Notes: generated from the letters alone by a model not told the origin. A stretch of DNA of 64,000 bases from Prunus persica (GCF_000346465.2 NC_034016.1:22250442-22314441); one strand, 5' to 3'. Counted from the stretch's first letter, positions 13,510 through 26,119 are shown. Translations and numbers: made by a program.

Positions 13510-14550
13510 AATTTTATTTTTATAGCAGAATTGTTTGTAAATTTGTGGCCTTTTTACATAGGCAATGCTACTTTTGTTTTGTATGCAAAAAATAGGATGG
13601 GACAAGTAAGAATCCCTCAAGTGAAGGTGTGGTGAAGTTGTTTTTTTGGGAAAAGAACACGACAGATTTGCCCCTGCGCTTATTTTACCGGAGGATTTGC
13701 CTTTTTAGCTGTGCGTGTACAAACAGAAGTCAGTCTCCTGTTCTGCTCGTGTGCGCTTATGGGGAATGGTAGCTGCCAGTGTCACGCATGACATGAGGCT
13801 TAATTTCATAATTTGAGAATGAGAAGCTTCAAGTTTGAACTGGTCCAACTATTCTATGATATGTATGTATGATGTATGAATCATGATATGAGTTTGGACC
13901 ACCTAATTCATGGCGCTTATAAATTCTTCTTCCAACAATTAGATTCTTACAAGATTCCTTTTGTAGACGTCATGCCCTGGAAAAACGAAAACAAGTAGAC
14001 AGAGAGAGCAGTGCAGGTCTTTAATTTTGAAACCCAACAAGTAGTTTTGGGCCTAGCCAACATGAGCTCAAGCTCAACCATATATTATTATATATCAACC
14101 TGAAAATATGTTCTTGGTGGACCGTTGAGTTGAGGTAAGCTTATTCTTCATCGTGATCACCAATATGTGTGTGTATATATATAATAATAAGAGGCATATT
14201 CCATGACCAGACATAAAACATTTTGTTATGGACTAGGTGACAGAATAGATATGCATGTCCCATGACCTGCCAAGGAAAGTTTCAATTCAAATATTTAATG
14301 GAATAATAAAAGATTCATGTTCATTTCATATCCAGGAAATGATTGGGAATTAGGTGCGCTAGTAAGAAAGACGACCATGTCTAAGATGTCAACCATATAA
14401 TGCAACTATGGGCGTGCATGCAACTAATTATTATGATCAAGCAAGTCATCATCAACTCTATTTATATATAGAATTTCTTCATCACATATTGTTCCTTAAT
14501 TATTGTGCAGCAGAGACAAGACAAACTCGAGATATCACTTTGAATTTGGT
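13510..14550. other. Intergenic spacer
   Basis: AT-rich non-coding sequence with a TA-rich patch near 14173-14190. The last part is the likely promoter and leader of the membrane-protein gene. No other feature is supported. Confidence 0.45.
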
Positions 14551-14561
14551 TTAGAACAAAA

Positions 14562-15473
14562 ATGAGTTTTCAAAACTATTTGGATTGGGAACAGAGGGCT
14601 AAGAAGCTCTTGATGAGTTTGACTAGCTTTCTAAAACAACCTTTCCACACTCTCACAATCACCCTTCTCAGTCTATTGCTTCCCCTCTCATTCCTCCTCC
14701 TGGCCAGGCTTTCTTGCGCTAACTATCTCTTAAGCTTAAGCTTCACCCCTCTTCATCCTGATCCTAATTATAGCACCACCATTACTAGTAATACTCCTTT
14801 TTCTCTGTTCCGCTACGCCACCCCTTCTCTTCTCTACATTCTTGTTTCCATTGTCAGCACAGCCGCTTTCATCCATTGCCTAACAGGTAAAATTACCATC
14901 ATAACCGAGTTCCCAACTCCCATTTTCCGTCCCCGTTTGTACACTGCCTGGATTTTCCTATGCACATTACAAGTCTGCGTTGGTTTGGGAATCGAAGGGA
15001 GCATAGCCGCGGGGATCAATGGCGCTACTTTCGGCGGCGTTGATGAGAGAATATGTCTGCTGAGCAGAGCAATATTTTTCCTCGGCTTGCATGAGACGAT
15101 GCTCCATTGGTGCAGAGTTGTGGTGAAGCCGGTGGTGGACGATACGGTTTTTGGTGCGGCTAGAGGGGAAAAATGGGTTGAGAGGGTGGCAGTGGCTGCG
15201 AGCTTTGGTTGTTTATGGTGGTGGAGGTTGAGGGACGAGGTGGAGTCTTTGGTCGTTGTAGCTAAGGCCAAAAGAGAGCTGTCAATGGGCATAGGTGTGG
15301 CTGACTTTGTTGGTTGGTGGTTATATTACCTTTCTGTAACTATTGGAATGGTTAGAGTGGTGAAGGGTGTTATGTGGCTTTCCATGGTTTTGTTATGTAA
15401 GAGGAGATCAGGAGGAGGCAACTTCGCTAACAGTTGCGCAGAAGATCATGATCTTCAAGACAACAAGGTCTAA
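14562..15473 (+). CDS. Plant polytopic membrane protein of unknown function
   Basis: A single-exon reading frame of 303 aa beginning with MSFQNYLDWEQRAKKLL. I do not recognise a catalytic family. About six hydrophobic segments can be seen: residues about 28-50, 87-110, 125-150, 165-185, 208-225 and 250-285, separated by short polar loops. A Trp/Arg-rich stretch (WWWRLRDEVE) follows the fifth segment. The C-terminus is short and polar (KRRSGGGNF to the end), probably cytosolic. The long frame, start context and hydrophobic pattern support a real gene. It is probably one of the uncharacterised plant-specific transmembrane proteins; no function is claimed. Confidence 0.8.
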   Translation: MSFQNYLDWEQRAKKLLMSLTSFLKQPFHTLTITLLSLLLPLSFLLLARLSCANYLLSLSFTPLHPDPNYSTTITSNTPFSLFRYATPSLLYILVSIVSTAAFIHCLTGKITIITEFPTPIFRPRLYTAWIFLCTLQVCVGLGIEGSIAAGINGATFGGVDERICLLSRAIFFLGLHETMLHWCRVVVKPVVDDTVFGAARGEKWVERVAVAASFGCLWWWRLRDEVESLVVVAKAKRELSMGIGVADFVGWWLYYLSVTIGMVRVVKGVMWLSMVLLCKRRSGGGNFANSCAEDHDLQDNKV

Positions 15474-15479
15474 ATCTCC

Positions 15480-16860
15480 TAATCTGATTGGATCGATTGA
15501 TTGATTGATTATTTTGAGCACAGAAATATTCCCTCTTCTTTTCTTTCACAAAGGAATTCGTAATTGTTCCAAACTTGGTACTTTCTTTTTGCTTTTGTTT
15601 GTTTTTGTTTTTGGACAACAACTGTATCATAATATTTATTTAATTGTATGACTCTTGGCAGATGTGCATTTTTTGTATATAGATTATGAACATGTCAAAA
15701 TCAATCGTGAACGTCAACTAATAAGCCAACTGTACATGTACATAAAAAGAGGCAAAACAAAGCTGAAAATTACACTAATTAATTAGTGCACTAATTTAAT
15801 TACGTTGATAATTATTAAAGAGAGAAAAGGTACATCAAGTAAATGGCATCTTCCCAAGTACAAATGTAACATATACAGCTCAGTGCAAGGGTGGGGCTTC
15901 TCATTTACAGATGAGATGAAACCATGGTCAACATCATGTCCTCAAGGAATTGAATACTGGTGTAGTATTCTTTTCACATTTCAAGCACCTTCAGATTTAA
16001 ACAAGGAGTATATGTACTATGTATTATAAAAGATTAACCAAAGAGTTTTAAAAAAAAAGTTTGCTTGGTTACAGTAAAAAAAAAAAAAGCATAAATGAAA
16101 TTGAATGAATGAGGGTGGATTAATGGATAATCTGCAGGCAACTGTGAATCCTGCCAATTCCATGCACGGTATATTCTTCCTTATTTACCGCAAAGGCACA
16201 AATCACCACTCAAATATATGATTTAAAAAGATAAAAAGTTTTTAGTTATCTTCTTCAATTGACAAAGTTACAGATGGTAATCTGATAATAAGAGAGTTAT
16301 AGAGGGACTAATTACTGCTTTAGTCTTGTAGTTTCCTCATCAACCCTTTTATTTGTCTTCTCTCTGAGTTTGTCATTTTATTCTCCGTACTCATCCAGGG
16401 CAGTCACGTCTTCTGAGTAGAATAATTTCATATCCCAATCTTGTTTGGCTAATCAACCTTGTAACTTTTGAGTAGAATAATTTCATTAAATGTGCTGCTT
16501 GGCAGTGACATGTGCTTATTTATTTTTGTTCTTGCCTTTCTTTGTGGCAGAGTTTAGTTTAATATATCATATGAAGGGTTTGAAAGGGTCTTTGTTTGGA
16601 CAAGTTTTTGGCATTTCATGGTTGCTGGCTTTGTTGACAATATCGGAATATCACTATCATAGTTGCATTCCTCGCCCTCTTTTATTAGTGAAGGGTGCAA
16701 GGTTGCTTCAGTTATCATGCCTGTGATCGTTGTTATCAACCAAAGATACAACTTGATATGCGTCGATATTAATCCAGTCCCATAATCCTATTGATGATCA
16801 GTTGAGACTTGAGAATACTTTTTGCAAATTTGCTTCTGCATATGTTCTTATTCTCTGCAG
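15480..16860. other. Spacer and probable leader/leader intron of the GRAS gene
   Basis: AT-rich, non-coding. It contains a perfect 16-bp palindrome at 15773-15788 (CACTAATTAATTAGTG). Immediately before the GRAS start codon is TTCTCTGCAG|AAT, a good 3' splice site, so the gene probably has an intron in its 5'-UTR whose upstream exon I cannot place. Confidence 0.5.
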
Positions 16861-16863
16861 AAT

Positions 16864-18786
16864 ATGGCTAATGCATTCTTCCCCTTCACACCGTTTGATT
16901 TTGGAGTCCTAGGTGGTTTGACTCCTCAGCTTGAAGATTATGAGAAAGATCAGGAAGTGGCCTTCAAAGTGAAACCAGGGCATTTGTTTGCCATAGAAGA
17001 ATTGGGGTTGGGAGAGATGGATAGTTCTCTTTCTTCTGAACATGGTTTCTATCAAGAAGACAGTAAGGCCAAGAAAGGAGGACTATCCCATTTCTCCAAA
17101 GATCCCGAGCCAACTTATTCACTTTCGGATAATTTCAACTTTGATATCGTTTCTTCTGAACATGGTTTCCAGCAATCTAACAAGTCCGAGAAAGGACTAG
17201 CTCATTTGTCCAAAGATCAAGACCACCACCATTACCAACAACACCCCCATTACCAGCAGCAACAACCCAAGTCAAATTATTCAATTTTGGATAATTTCAA
17301 CTTTGATTCTGCCTTCCCACCAGCACACCCAATCCAGGATGGCACTCACCAGTTTACATACAACCAAATCGGAGGCTCAGACATTGCAGAAACCAACAAA
17401 CACTTGCCCCATCAATCTTCCTTAGCAGTTTTGGAGCTCCTTAACAGCTATGGGAGCGCGTTCAAGAACTTGAGGGGAGAAAGAACAAGCAGCAACACAG
17501 GAAATGAAGCTGAAGCCTCCTCCTATGTGGGACAGCAAAAATTGTCAACCGAAGAGATCATGAGGGTTGCTGGAGCAAGGTATGTGCAATTCTCTAATCA
17601 GGGGTATGGTGACTTTTACCCTCTGCACCCTTTTGGCTACGCTCTTTCGGGTCTGTCCGAAGAAGAAACAAAGGATGCGGAACTTGCTCACATACTTTTA
17701 GCTGCAGCAGAGAAGGTAGGCTACCAACAATTTGAACGCGCAAACAGACTGCTTCTTCGTTGTGAATGGATTGCATCCTTCAAAGGCAACCCTGTTCAGA
17801 GGGTCGTTTTCTACTTTGCTGAGGCACTTCGGGAGAGGATCGAAAGAGAAACAGGAAGCATCCCATCTAAGGCAAAAGAAATGTCTATATCTGGTCATGG
17901 ACTGAGCACAAACCCCACATACATTGCATGCCACCAAGAAGTCCCTTTCCATTCAGTAATGCAGTTCACTGGGATCCAAGCCATAATCGAAAGTGTTTCC
18001 TTGGAGAGTAAGGTTCATTTGATCGATCTCGAGATCAGGAGTGGAGTGCAATGGACAGGGCTGATGGAATCACTTGCAGAACGAGAGGAATGTCCAGTTG
18101 AGCTTCTCACAATAACTGCTGTGGGAGTAGCAGGCAAGCAGAAGATAGAGGAGACAGGAAAGAGGCTAACAAGCGTTGCCGAGTCCCTGAACATACCCTT
18201 TCAGTTTAAGGCAGTGATTATTTCAGCCATGGAAGATATCAAAGACCAACTGTTTGATGTTGAAGATGATGAAGCCGTGGCTGTATACGCACCGTTAATA
18301 CTGAGGACAATGATTTCAAGGCCTAGTTGCTTGGAAAATTTGATGAGGGTGATGAGAAATCTCACCCCTTGTATAATGGTGGTGATTGAAGTGGAAGTTA
18401 ACCACAACTCACCGTCATTTGTGAACCGCTTCATCGATGCGCTGTTTTATTACAGTGCGTTTTTCGACTGCCTTGAGACTTGCATGAAACAGGAGGAGTA
18501 TAGAGTGCTGACGGAAGACTTGTTCCGGGAGGGCATCCGAAACATTGTAGCGGCAGAGGGGAGTGAAAGGGTTGCTCGAAGTGTGAAAATGGATGTGTGG
18601 AGAGCCTTCTTTGCAAGGTTCAGAATGGTGGAAATGAACTTTAGTAATGCATCTTTGTATCAAGCTAGTTTACTGGCTAAAAGGTTTGGTTGTCCTTCTT
18701 GCACACTTGATAGGAATGGCAAATGTCTCACTGTCGGGTGGAAGGGAACCCCAATTCATTCCGTTTCAGCTTGGAAGTTCCGTTGA
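16864..18786 (+). CDS. GRAS-family transcriptional regulator
   Basis: An intronless coding exon of 640 aa. I start it at the ATG at 16864 because a consensus acceptor (CTCTGCAG|AAT) lies just before it; the same frame is open back to 16822. The GRAS domain fills the C-terminal 380 residues in the usual order: first leucine-rich region (about 265-330), VHIID motif as VHLIDLE (about 383), second leucine-rich region, PFYRE-like region (about 518 on), and a terminal SAW block ending VSAWKFR. The N-terminus is variable, with a His/Gln-rich run (about 118-137) and a duplicated motif (SSEHGF ... DNFNFD, twice). GRAS proteins are nuclear cofactors in hormone, root and symbiosis signalling. The DELLA signature is absent. 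I cannot place the subfamily from sequence alone. Confidence 0.93.
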   Translation: MANAFFPFTPFDFGVLGGLTPQLEDYEKDQEVAFKVKPGHLFAIEELGLGEMDSSLSSEHGFYQEDSKAKKGGLSHFSKDPEPTYSLSDNFNFDIVSSEHGFQQSNKSEKGLAHLSKDQDHHHYQQHPHYQQQQPKSNYSILDNFNFDSAFPPAHPIQDGTHQFTYNQIGGSDIAETNKHLPHQSSLAVLELLNSYGSAFKNLRGERTSSNTGNEAEASSYVGQQKLSTEEIMRVAGARYVQFSNQGYGDFYPLHPFGYALSGLSEEETKDAELAHILLAAAEKVGYQQFERANRLLLRCEWIASFKGNPVQRVVFYFAEALRERIERETGSIPSKAKEMSISGHGLSTNPTYIACHQEVPFHSVMQFTGIQAIIESVSLESKVHLIDLEIRSGVQWTGLMESLAEREECPVELLTITAVGVAGKQKIEETGKRLTSVAESLNIPFQFKAVIISAMEDIKDQLFDVEDDEAVAVYAPLILRTMISRPSCLENLMRVMRNLTPCIMVVIEVEVNHNSPSFVNRFIDALFYYSAFFDCLETCMKQEEYRVLTEDLFREGIRNIVAAEGSERVARSVKMDVWRAFFARFRMVEMNFSNASLYQASLLAKRFGCPSCTLDRNGKCLTVGWKGTPIHSVSAWKFR

Positions 18787-18789
18787 GAA

Positions 18790-19585
18790 TTGAGATAGAT
18801 ATATAGATTTTCCAATGTCTTCAAAACCATATGTAGTATATGCTCTTGCTGAATAATGAAAGCAAAAAACTTTTCATCCTTCCACAGCAACATCATATGA
18901 CATGTAAATAACGTCTCCTCTCTTTTTAAGTATTATTCTGTATTGATCTTATACTTGTACCCAAAACAACCTCACACAATATCATCATCAACATAGAAAT
19001 ATGAGAATCAAACTCCCACCCGTACCAGTTCTGAATTTTTCCTCAGTGTTTGAATTGAAACTTTCCAAATTTAAGTCTCCTCCTTTGTGGTTCGGAGTCT
19101 TGGGTAAGAAAATAGAAGAGCAAGTCACTAATCCTCTGACATGTAGGCTAAAAATCGACGCATAAAATAATATTTCCTCCGATAGGCATCCCACATCCTC
19201 CGACATGGAGGCCACGTAATTGAGTAATTCTTCAGCAGTTACAATGCTAATAGCTTCATTAATCCAAATTTTACAATATAAATAAGGACATTGTTGATGT
19301 TTCATGGGTCTACAAAATTATTAAATGAATACACATGATTATAATATGAATGAATTCATAACATTATATATGACGGTATTCCGATTATATAAAAAAACCG
19401 ACAGAGAAAATTATATATAACCGACACATATATATTAACCGTCCTTCCGGCATGTAGACGTGTAGGCCACGTCACTAATCGTTGTGCACGTAGGCCACGT
19501 CACCAATCCTTACACGTGTCACTCCCGAAAAGGTTTATTTCCTCCGTTTCTCACTCTTCCTTGGTTGAGCGCACAGGCACGGCAG
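18790..19585. other. Spacer between GRAS and SWINGER genes
   Basis: The 3'-UTR of the GRAS gene is followed by promoter sequence of the methyltransferase gene. 19455-19520 holds a cluster of ACGT-core motifs. No gene is supported. Confidence 0.5.
19455..19520 (+). promoter_or_regulatory. Cluster of ACGT-core (G-box/ABRE-like) motifs
   Basis: GTAGGCCACGTCAC occurs twice as near-direct repeats (about 19464-19477 and 19490-19503), followed by TACACGTGTCAC about 70-90 bp upstream of the coding start at 19586. CCACGTC and CACGTG are the type of core bound by bZIP and bHLH factors. Whether they act on this gene is inference. Confidence 0.4.
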
Positions 19586-22500
19586 ATGAGCAAAACAGGG
19601 ATGGTGTCCAAAGCTACAGACTCTGCAACTAAACTCAGAGTCAGTATCTCAAAACTTTACCTCTCGATCCTTGAATTCGTTATTTCTTCTCGCGATTTTG
19701 GCTCGTGTTTGCTTTTTAAATAAAAATTTCGATGCTTTTCATCATAATTGGAATTGAGATGATCAAACAGGGATGAGAATTTATGTTTGGATTTTCAAAT
19801 TGCAGTTTGGATATGAAAGAAATGAAAATTTTGAATTTAATGAGTTAGAAGTTAGAACTCATAGCTTCTTGTAGTCATTAAGAAATATTTATAGAGAAAT
19901 AGCTGTGGTTCTACTATTAATCTGCAGCCAAACAGGTGAACAAAATCTTATTATGTTTGATATGAAATTCACGAATTTATATGCACTCTCTGATTTACGT
20001 GGGCAGAAATCACATGGAGAAGAGCCAAGTGATGGTGTTGGAAACTTGGAACATAAGATGCATCAGCTTAAGAAGCAAATTCAAGCAGAGAGAATGGTTT
20101 CAGTAAAAGTGAGTTTTCGCATATATATAATATGCACTATATAGGCGATAAACGATAAATGATGAACGATGGTAGCCAATGCGCAATTGACTCCTTCCTC
20201 GTGCTTATACTTTGCCCAGGAAAAAGTTGAGAAGAACAGGGAGAAGCTAGGAGGTTACATTTCGCAAATTATATCAGCAACCTCAAGAGCGAATTCTACA
20301 CTTCCAGAGAAAAATGGGAGCTTTAAATTGTTTCCTTCAAGAATTGAACAGCCTCTCTGCAAGTTCAGTGGATTTGGTCACGGATATGGTGATAAAGACT
20401 ATATTAACAATCAAGAGGTGGTATTCTCATCAAGTACCAAGCTTCCATCTGCTGAAAATTTACCACCTTATACAACTTGGATATTCTTGGACAGGTTTGA
20501 TATTCGTTTCTTTGAATCCTTTATGAGATTATGAAAAGAACGGTAGTTTTTTTTTAATTTTATATATCTTTAATCTGTGCAGTCCTTTTGTTTTTAATGC
20601 GAAAATGTTGTTGTTGTGTTTCTCCTATCTCAAATTTGTCTTTCACAGCACAGAAATCAGAGAATGGCTGACGACCAATCAGTAGTTGGGAGGAGGCGCA
20701 TTTACTATGATAAAGATGGCACTGATGGCAGTGAAGCTCTTGTCTGCAGTGACACTGACGAAGAGATAGCAGAACCTGAAGAAGTGAAACATGAATTTAC
20801 TGCAGGCGAAGATCGAATTATGTCGTAAGTTTTAAATGAGATATAGACTATCACAATGACTGTGCTGCTTATTAACTTGTCATAGTCCTGCTTTTCTTAG
20901 GACCAAGTGAAGGGTCTTACTTTTTCTGTGTGAATTTGTTAGGATGGCCTTTCAGGAGCATGGGATAGGCGAGGAAGTTGTGAAAGTTGTGAGCCAGTTT
21001 ATTGGAGCCACCACTTTGGAGATCCTGGTAGCTGGGACTAACATGTTTTCACATTGATTTTTGGGAGGATGGTCCATGTTCTCATTTCATTTGAAATCTA
21101 ACTTTTGATGTCTAAAAGTTCTGGAATTCTACATTTGCAGGTTCGGTACAACACAATCAAGGACCGTGAGAAACATGAACCAAAAGGTTCTGGGGACTCT
21201 GGGTCCAATTGGTGCATTTCTCTTGATAAGAGTCTTAGTGCCGCCTTAGATTCTTTCGATAACCTTTTCTGTCGTCGTTGCTTGGTATGGGTTGTCATCT
21301 TCCATAAATAGTTAAATAAAACAACTAGTGTTGTGTTTTCTGATATAACTCTTGACTGCTTTTTCTATCTAACAGCTATTTGATTGTCGTCTGCATGGAT
21401 GTTCTCAACCTTTAATCTATCCTGTAAGTAGCTGTGTTGCTTATATGTCTCAGCTTACTCTGGATTTCATTTCATTTATTTATATATTTTATTAGAGGCT
21501 TTGTTTGACAGAGTGAAAAGCAGGTGCATTGGTCTGAACAGGATGAGGAGAGGACACCTTGCAGTGATCAATGTTACCTCAAGGTATGGCTTTTCCTTTC
21601 TTGATATTTCTGAGGACATGATCTTTCCACTCTTGATAATTTGTTTGTGAACTTCCTGCTTTACAGCATTCTAGTTCTCAATTTAGTTTTAGTTCTCACT
21701 TTACTTTGACTAAGATCTTTTTCGATGTTCTATGTTTAACATATTAGTTTTGACTTCCAGTGTTCTGTAACTATTATGAAAGCTTCATGTATGGCGTTCT
21801 GTTAATCTAATGGTTCTTCATATCTTGGACCTGTACAAGTTAAACCCTTTAACTCTCTAGTTACTTTGCTCATTACTACACTTTTATGAGATATACTGCT
21901 ATATGCCTGAAACCCACTAGTTTGAGGCTGACTACACCTACCACTTTATTCTTTTTGGTTCTAATCTGAGGCTGGCTGCACAATTGTTTTCCTGGTAAAG
22001 TAAAGGGCCTATCTATCATGACTATTATGATTTCATATGATCCATATTTTGTTTGGGTTTTGCCTCTGTCCATGGGATTTTGAAGTATGACTTCCATGTC
22101 CTTCTTGCAGTTAAGAGTAGTGGAAAACGTTCCAGATGATCCAGATATTGGTGCTCTGCATAGGATGAATACAATAATTTCAGAGAGAGAAAGTGCTCCA
22201 GCCTCATCCTTCAATGCTGAGAAACCAAGTTCTCATGGTAGTACAGACATCATAAACATTGAAAGATGCATTCCTGGAAAAGCTGTGTCTTTCACTTCAG
22301 AAGCTATTTGTAGTTCAGATGTCATTGCAGGAGGTTTAGAGTTGGATACACATATCATGAGGATGCACAATGAAAATTTAGGGAAGCGCAAGGTTGTAAA
22401 GCACAAAGATAAAGTGACAAATGACGTAACTATAGTACCTGATGATTTCCAGGGTTCCTCTAAGAAACAGAAGAGATTAGATGCTTTGGATTTAGTAACT

Positions 22501-23986
22501 GCAACTAGTGAACCTATCACGGTTCAGGATCACATTTCCGTTTCCAAAACTAGAAACACGGATGTTGGTTTACCCAATGAAACTGAACTTCAAATGACCA
22601 AAAAAGGTCTTTTAAATGAATCTGCTGGGCATACTTCAACGGAACTTGTTTGTTATGGTAGTGCTTCCTGTGATGAATATACAGACAACGACAGAGATGT
22701 AAAACAAGATGTAACAGAAGTGCCTGAACTGAGGCAACCATCCAATTCTACACAAGGACAAGTTAAAGGGGTGTGCAGCAGCTCTGAGTGGAAGCCAGTG
22801 GAGAAAGAATTATATATGAAGGGATTAGAGATATTTGGGAGAAATAGGTAGACCTTTTTTACATCAATATGTGTTACATGGATCCTTCACTTCCACATGC
22901 CCTGCTCATTCTTAGTTTTCTAGGGTAAATTGAATGGTTACAGGTTTAGATTTGTGTAAGGCTGTGCTGCTTGTTCACTTAGTTTGGTGCCTGGATTTTG
23001 TAGGCTTAGGATGGCATTGTTGTGGGCTGCCTGTTGGTCCACTTTGTCATAACGTCCATTATAATTAATATAACCACTATTTTTCCTACCTAAAAAACAA
23101 GTTGCATGGCTACTGTGCACCCCAGGTTTACATTTGACATTGCTACTTTTGTTTGTTATATATGACATACATTATATTTGATTATTTTCTTTGTACTTAA
23201 CTGGTAACTCATGTTCTGCAGTTGCCTCATAGCCAGGAACTTACTTTCTGGCTTGAAGACTTGCATGGAGGTGTCCAGTTACATGCATAATGCTGGAGCT
23301 TCAATGCCTAACAGATCTGTTGTTGGACCATTTTCATTTATGGAAGACAATGGGAAAGCTAATATGGATCAGACAGTAAGCATTGAAGAACTTTTCCTTT
23401 CCTGTTTCTTTTATTGTTTATATATCTCTTTTATTTAGGTGATTGTTTTTAGTAAAACCAAAAAAAGGAAGGTGTTTTGGCAAGGCCTGGGAAACTAGTA
23501 CTGATTTGTTTCCTGAGCTAGCTTGCATATCCTTCCCTTTAGGATCAAGAACAATGGCTATGATACTCTTCCTACTTGGTTCTGCAGTTGCTAGTCAATC
23601 TTTCATCATTTGGCTCTGGAACATAGATTTATGATTCTGTTACCTTTGTTTTACTCATGTTAGGACCAAGAGCTGCCAACAAAGCCACGGTTACTTCGTA
23701 GAAGGGGAAGAGCTCGAAGGCTTAAATATTCTTGGAAGTCTGCTGGGCACCCATCAATGTGGAAGAGAATTGCTGATGGCAAGAACCAGTCTTGTAAACT
23801 TTATACACCATGTGGATGCCAGACTATGTGTGGAAAGCATTGTCCTTGTCAGCATAGTGGAACCTGCTGCGAAAAATATTGTGGGTATGTTGGAATTGTC
23901 CTTGAAATATTTAACTGATGATCTGAAGAAATGCATAAAACCAGTGATGGGATGTTTCTTATAAGTAAAGAAAAATGATGATACTG

Positions 23987-24031
<45 letters not shown>

Positions 24032-26113
24032 TGATAAGAAACATCCTTACATGCTGCGGGTACGTTGGTTTTATTTTTTTATTATATAAAATAAACAATG
24101 AATAGGTGCTGGGCTTTGTGTGACTGTGTGTTGTCGAAATTTATCCCATAGGAAATGTGAAATACATGACATGTAGAAGGCGCCATCTTGCCTGTATATT
24201 TGATCTCTTAAAGCCTCATACAAGGTACTAGATTCATCTTTCCTTCATCAATGTTGGGGGAGAGATGAGTTAAATAGGTAAGGATTCCTACGCCCAGCCT
24301 TTTGGCTAAAAGGAGAGGAATTATATGCCTTAGTGAATTGCTTCAATCCTGAATCCCACATCTATTAATTTCCTAAAGTTGAGCTAGGTTTCTTCAAGTG
24401 ATTATTAAGTTTGGTCAAGTCCATTCTAACTAAAACAGCTTATAACCACTTTTTAGATGACTCCACTATGTGAAGTACTCACTCGAAGTTTTTCCATCTG
24501 CAAAAGTTTCCACTAGTTGCATACTAGTGAACCTATAATTGATTTGGAAAATGTTTATATGACCAACTAACTCGTGCATTTTCAGGTGCTCAAAGAGCTG
24601 CAAAAATAGGTTCAGGGGATGCCACTGTGCAAAGAGCCAATGCAGAAGTCGGCAGTGCCCATGCTTTGCTGCTGGGCGCGAATGCGACCCAGATGTCTGT
24701 CGCAATTGTTGGGTTAGGTAATGAGTTTTTGTATGTATACTTCATTGACTTTGGACACTCTTTGCATGTTATTTACTGCAAAAAGAAAATGTTTGCAATT
24801 TTGTCGCACTAGGTAATGGGCTTCGTGATGGAGCTGATTGAGCTGTTTGAATTGTGCACATATTTTCAATTTGAGCTCCAATCTTGTGTTGGGTTCCCAG
24901 TTGACATCCTGTCTATTTAAGCATTTCAAAAGTTTCTTTTATTTAATTTTAGTGAGTTTGTTATACTTTTGGCTGTGGTTTTAAATATCAAATACTTTAT
25001 GCAGTTGTGGGGACGGTTCATTAGGGGAGCCTCCGAGACAGGGAGATGGTCAATGTGGAAACATGAGGCTTCTTTTAAGGCAACAACAGAGGGTGAGCAA
25101 TTCCTAGTGTTTAGTTAATAAATTGCTGCTGTCGTCTACATAATGCACCTTTTGATTTATGATTGCCTACCCGTCTTTTTCTTCAGATTCTCTTGGCTAA
25201 ATCTGATGTTGCTGGTTGGGGAGCCTTTTTAAAGGTTGGAAGATAATGTTGTTTGTATTTGGCTTCCTACTAAACGTTAGCTAATTTTTCTCACCAAATT
25301 GAATTATATGATTTCAGAACCCTGTAAACAAAAATGATTATCTTGGAGAGTATACTGGTGAACTCATCTCCCATCAGGAAGCAGATAAGCGTGGGAAGAT
25401 TTATGATCGTGCAAACTCATCATTCCTTTTTGACTTGAATGATCAGGCAAGGGAAAATTCATGTTTAATATTATTCACTGCTTTCCTTCGCAAGGGTTGC
25501 ATGGCTCATGGAGCCTTTCTCTAACTATCCAAAAATTTTAAGAATGGAAGATAATGAAACAGATTTTCTAGTTGACCACACTTTCCTCCAAATGAACATA
25601 GGTTCAGCCCTTCTGTTCATATGTTATTCCTCGCCAATTCAGCTATTGTCTATTTTCTTTTTTGCTTAGTACTTTGCAGCTTTTTATTGCATTTTTCATA
25701 TATGGCAAATATGTAATACCTATAGCTTTACTCTGGCATGAGATCTCAAGGTAGTCACATGTTTAATTACAGTATGTCCTAGATGCTTACCGAAAAGGAG
25801 ACAAGCTTAAATTTGCAAACCACTCATCGAACCCTAACTGCTATGCGAAGGTAATAAAGCTTCAGTGATTCCCCTGTTTGATTAGTTATTATTGGTTTTT
25901 CTAATATGGTGGCCTGCACAGGTTATGTTGGTTGCCGGAGATCATCGAGTAGGCATATTTGCCAAGGAGCATATTGATTCTGGTGAGGAGATCTTCTATG
26001 ATTATCGTTACGGACCCGATCAAGCACCTCCATGGGCTCAAAAACCTGAGGGTTCTAAGAGGGATGATTCATCTGTCTCTCAAGGCAGAGCGAAGAAACA
26101 CCAATCTCACTGA
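19586..26113 (+). CDS. SWN: Histone H3K27 methyltransferase, E(z) type, SWINGER (EZA1)-like
   Basis: Seventeen exons joining to 909 aa: 19586-19639, 20007-20108, 20220-20494, 20654-20824, 20943-21027, 21141-21284, 21376-21423, 21512-21583, 22111-22847, 23222-23375, 23664-23884, 24586-24717, 25005-25092, 25187-25234, 25318-25446, 25773-25850 and 25922-26113. The N-terminal EZD region carries [10 protein letters not shown] and [17 protein letters not shown]-like region precedes a Cys-rich CXC domain (about 650-720), then a SET domain from about residue 762 with [11 protein letters not shown] (His837) and [12 protein letters not shown]. This is the catalytic subunit of Polycomb Repressive Complex 2, which trimethylates H3K27 in the nucleus. 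The whole pattern fits SWN better than CLF or MEA; Arabidopsis SWN is somewhat shorter (about 856 aa). The intron after exon 15 has a GC donor (CAG|GCAAGG). The first exon is short and least certain. Confidence 0.93.
23985..24032. repeat. (AAT)n microsatellite in a SWN intron
   Basis: About fifteen AAT/ATA units inside the intron after exon 11. No coding effect. Confidence 0.9.
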
Positions 26114-26119
26114 ATGGAA

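Noticed and set aside
14834..15292. 152-codon minus-strand frame opposite the membrane protein
   Set aside because: The plus-strand frame is longer, has a regular membrane-segment pattern and a proper start. The opposite frame is low-complexity Ser/Thr/Lys.
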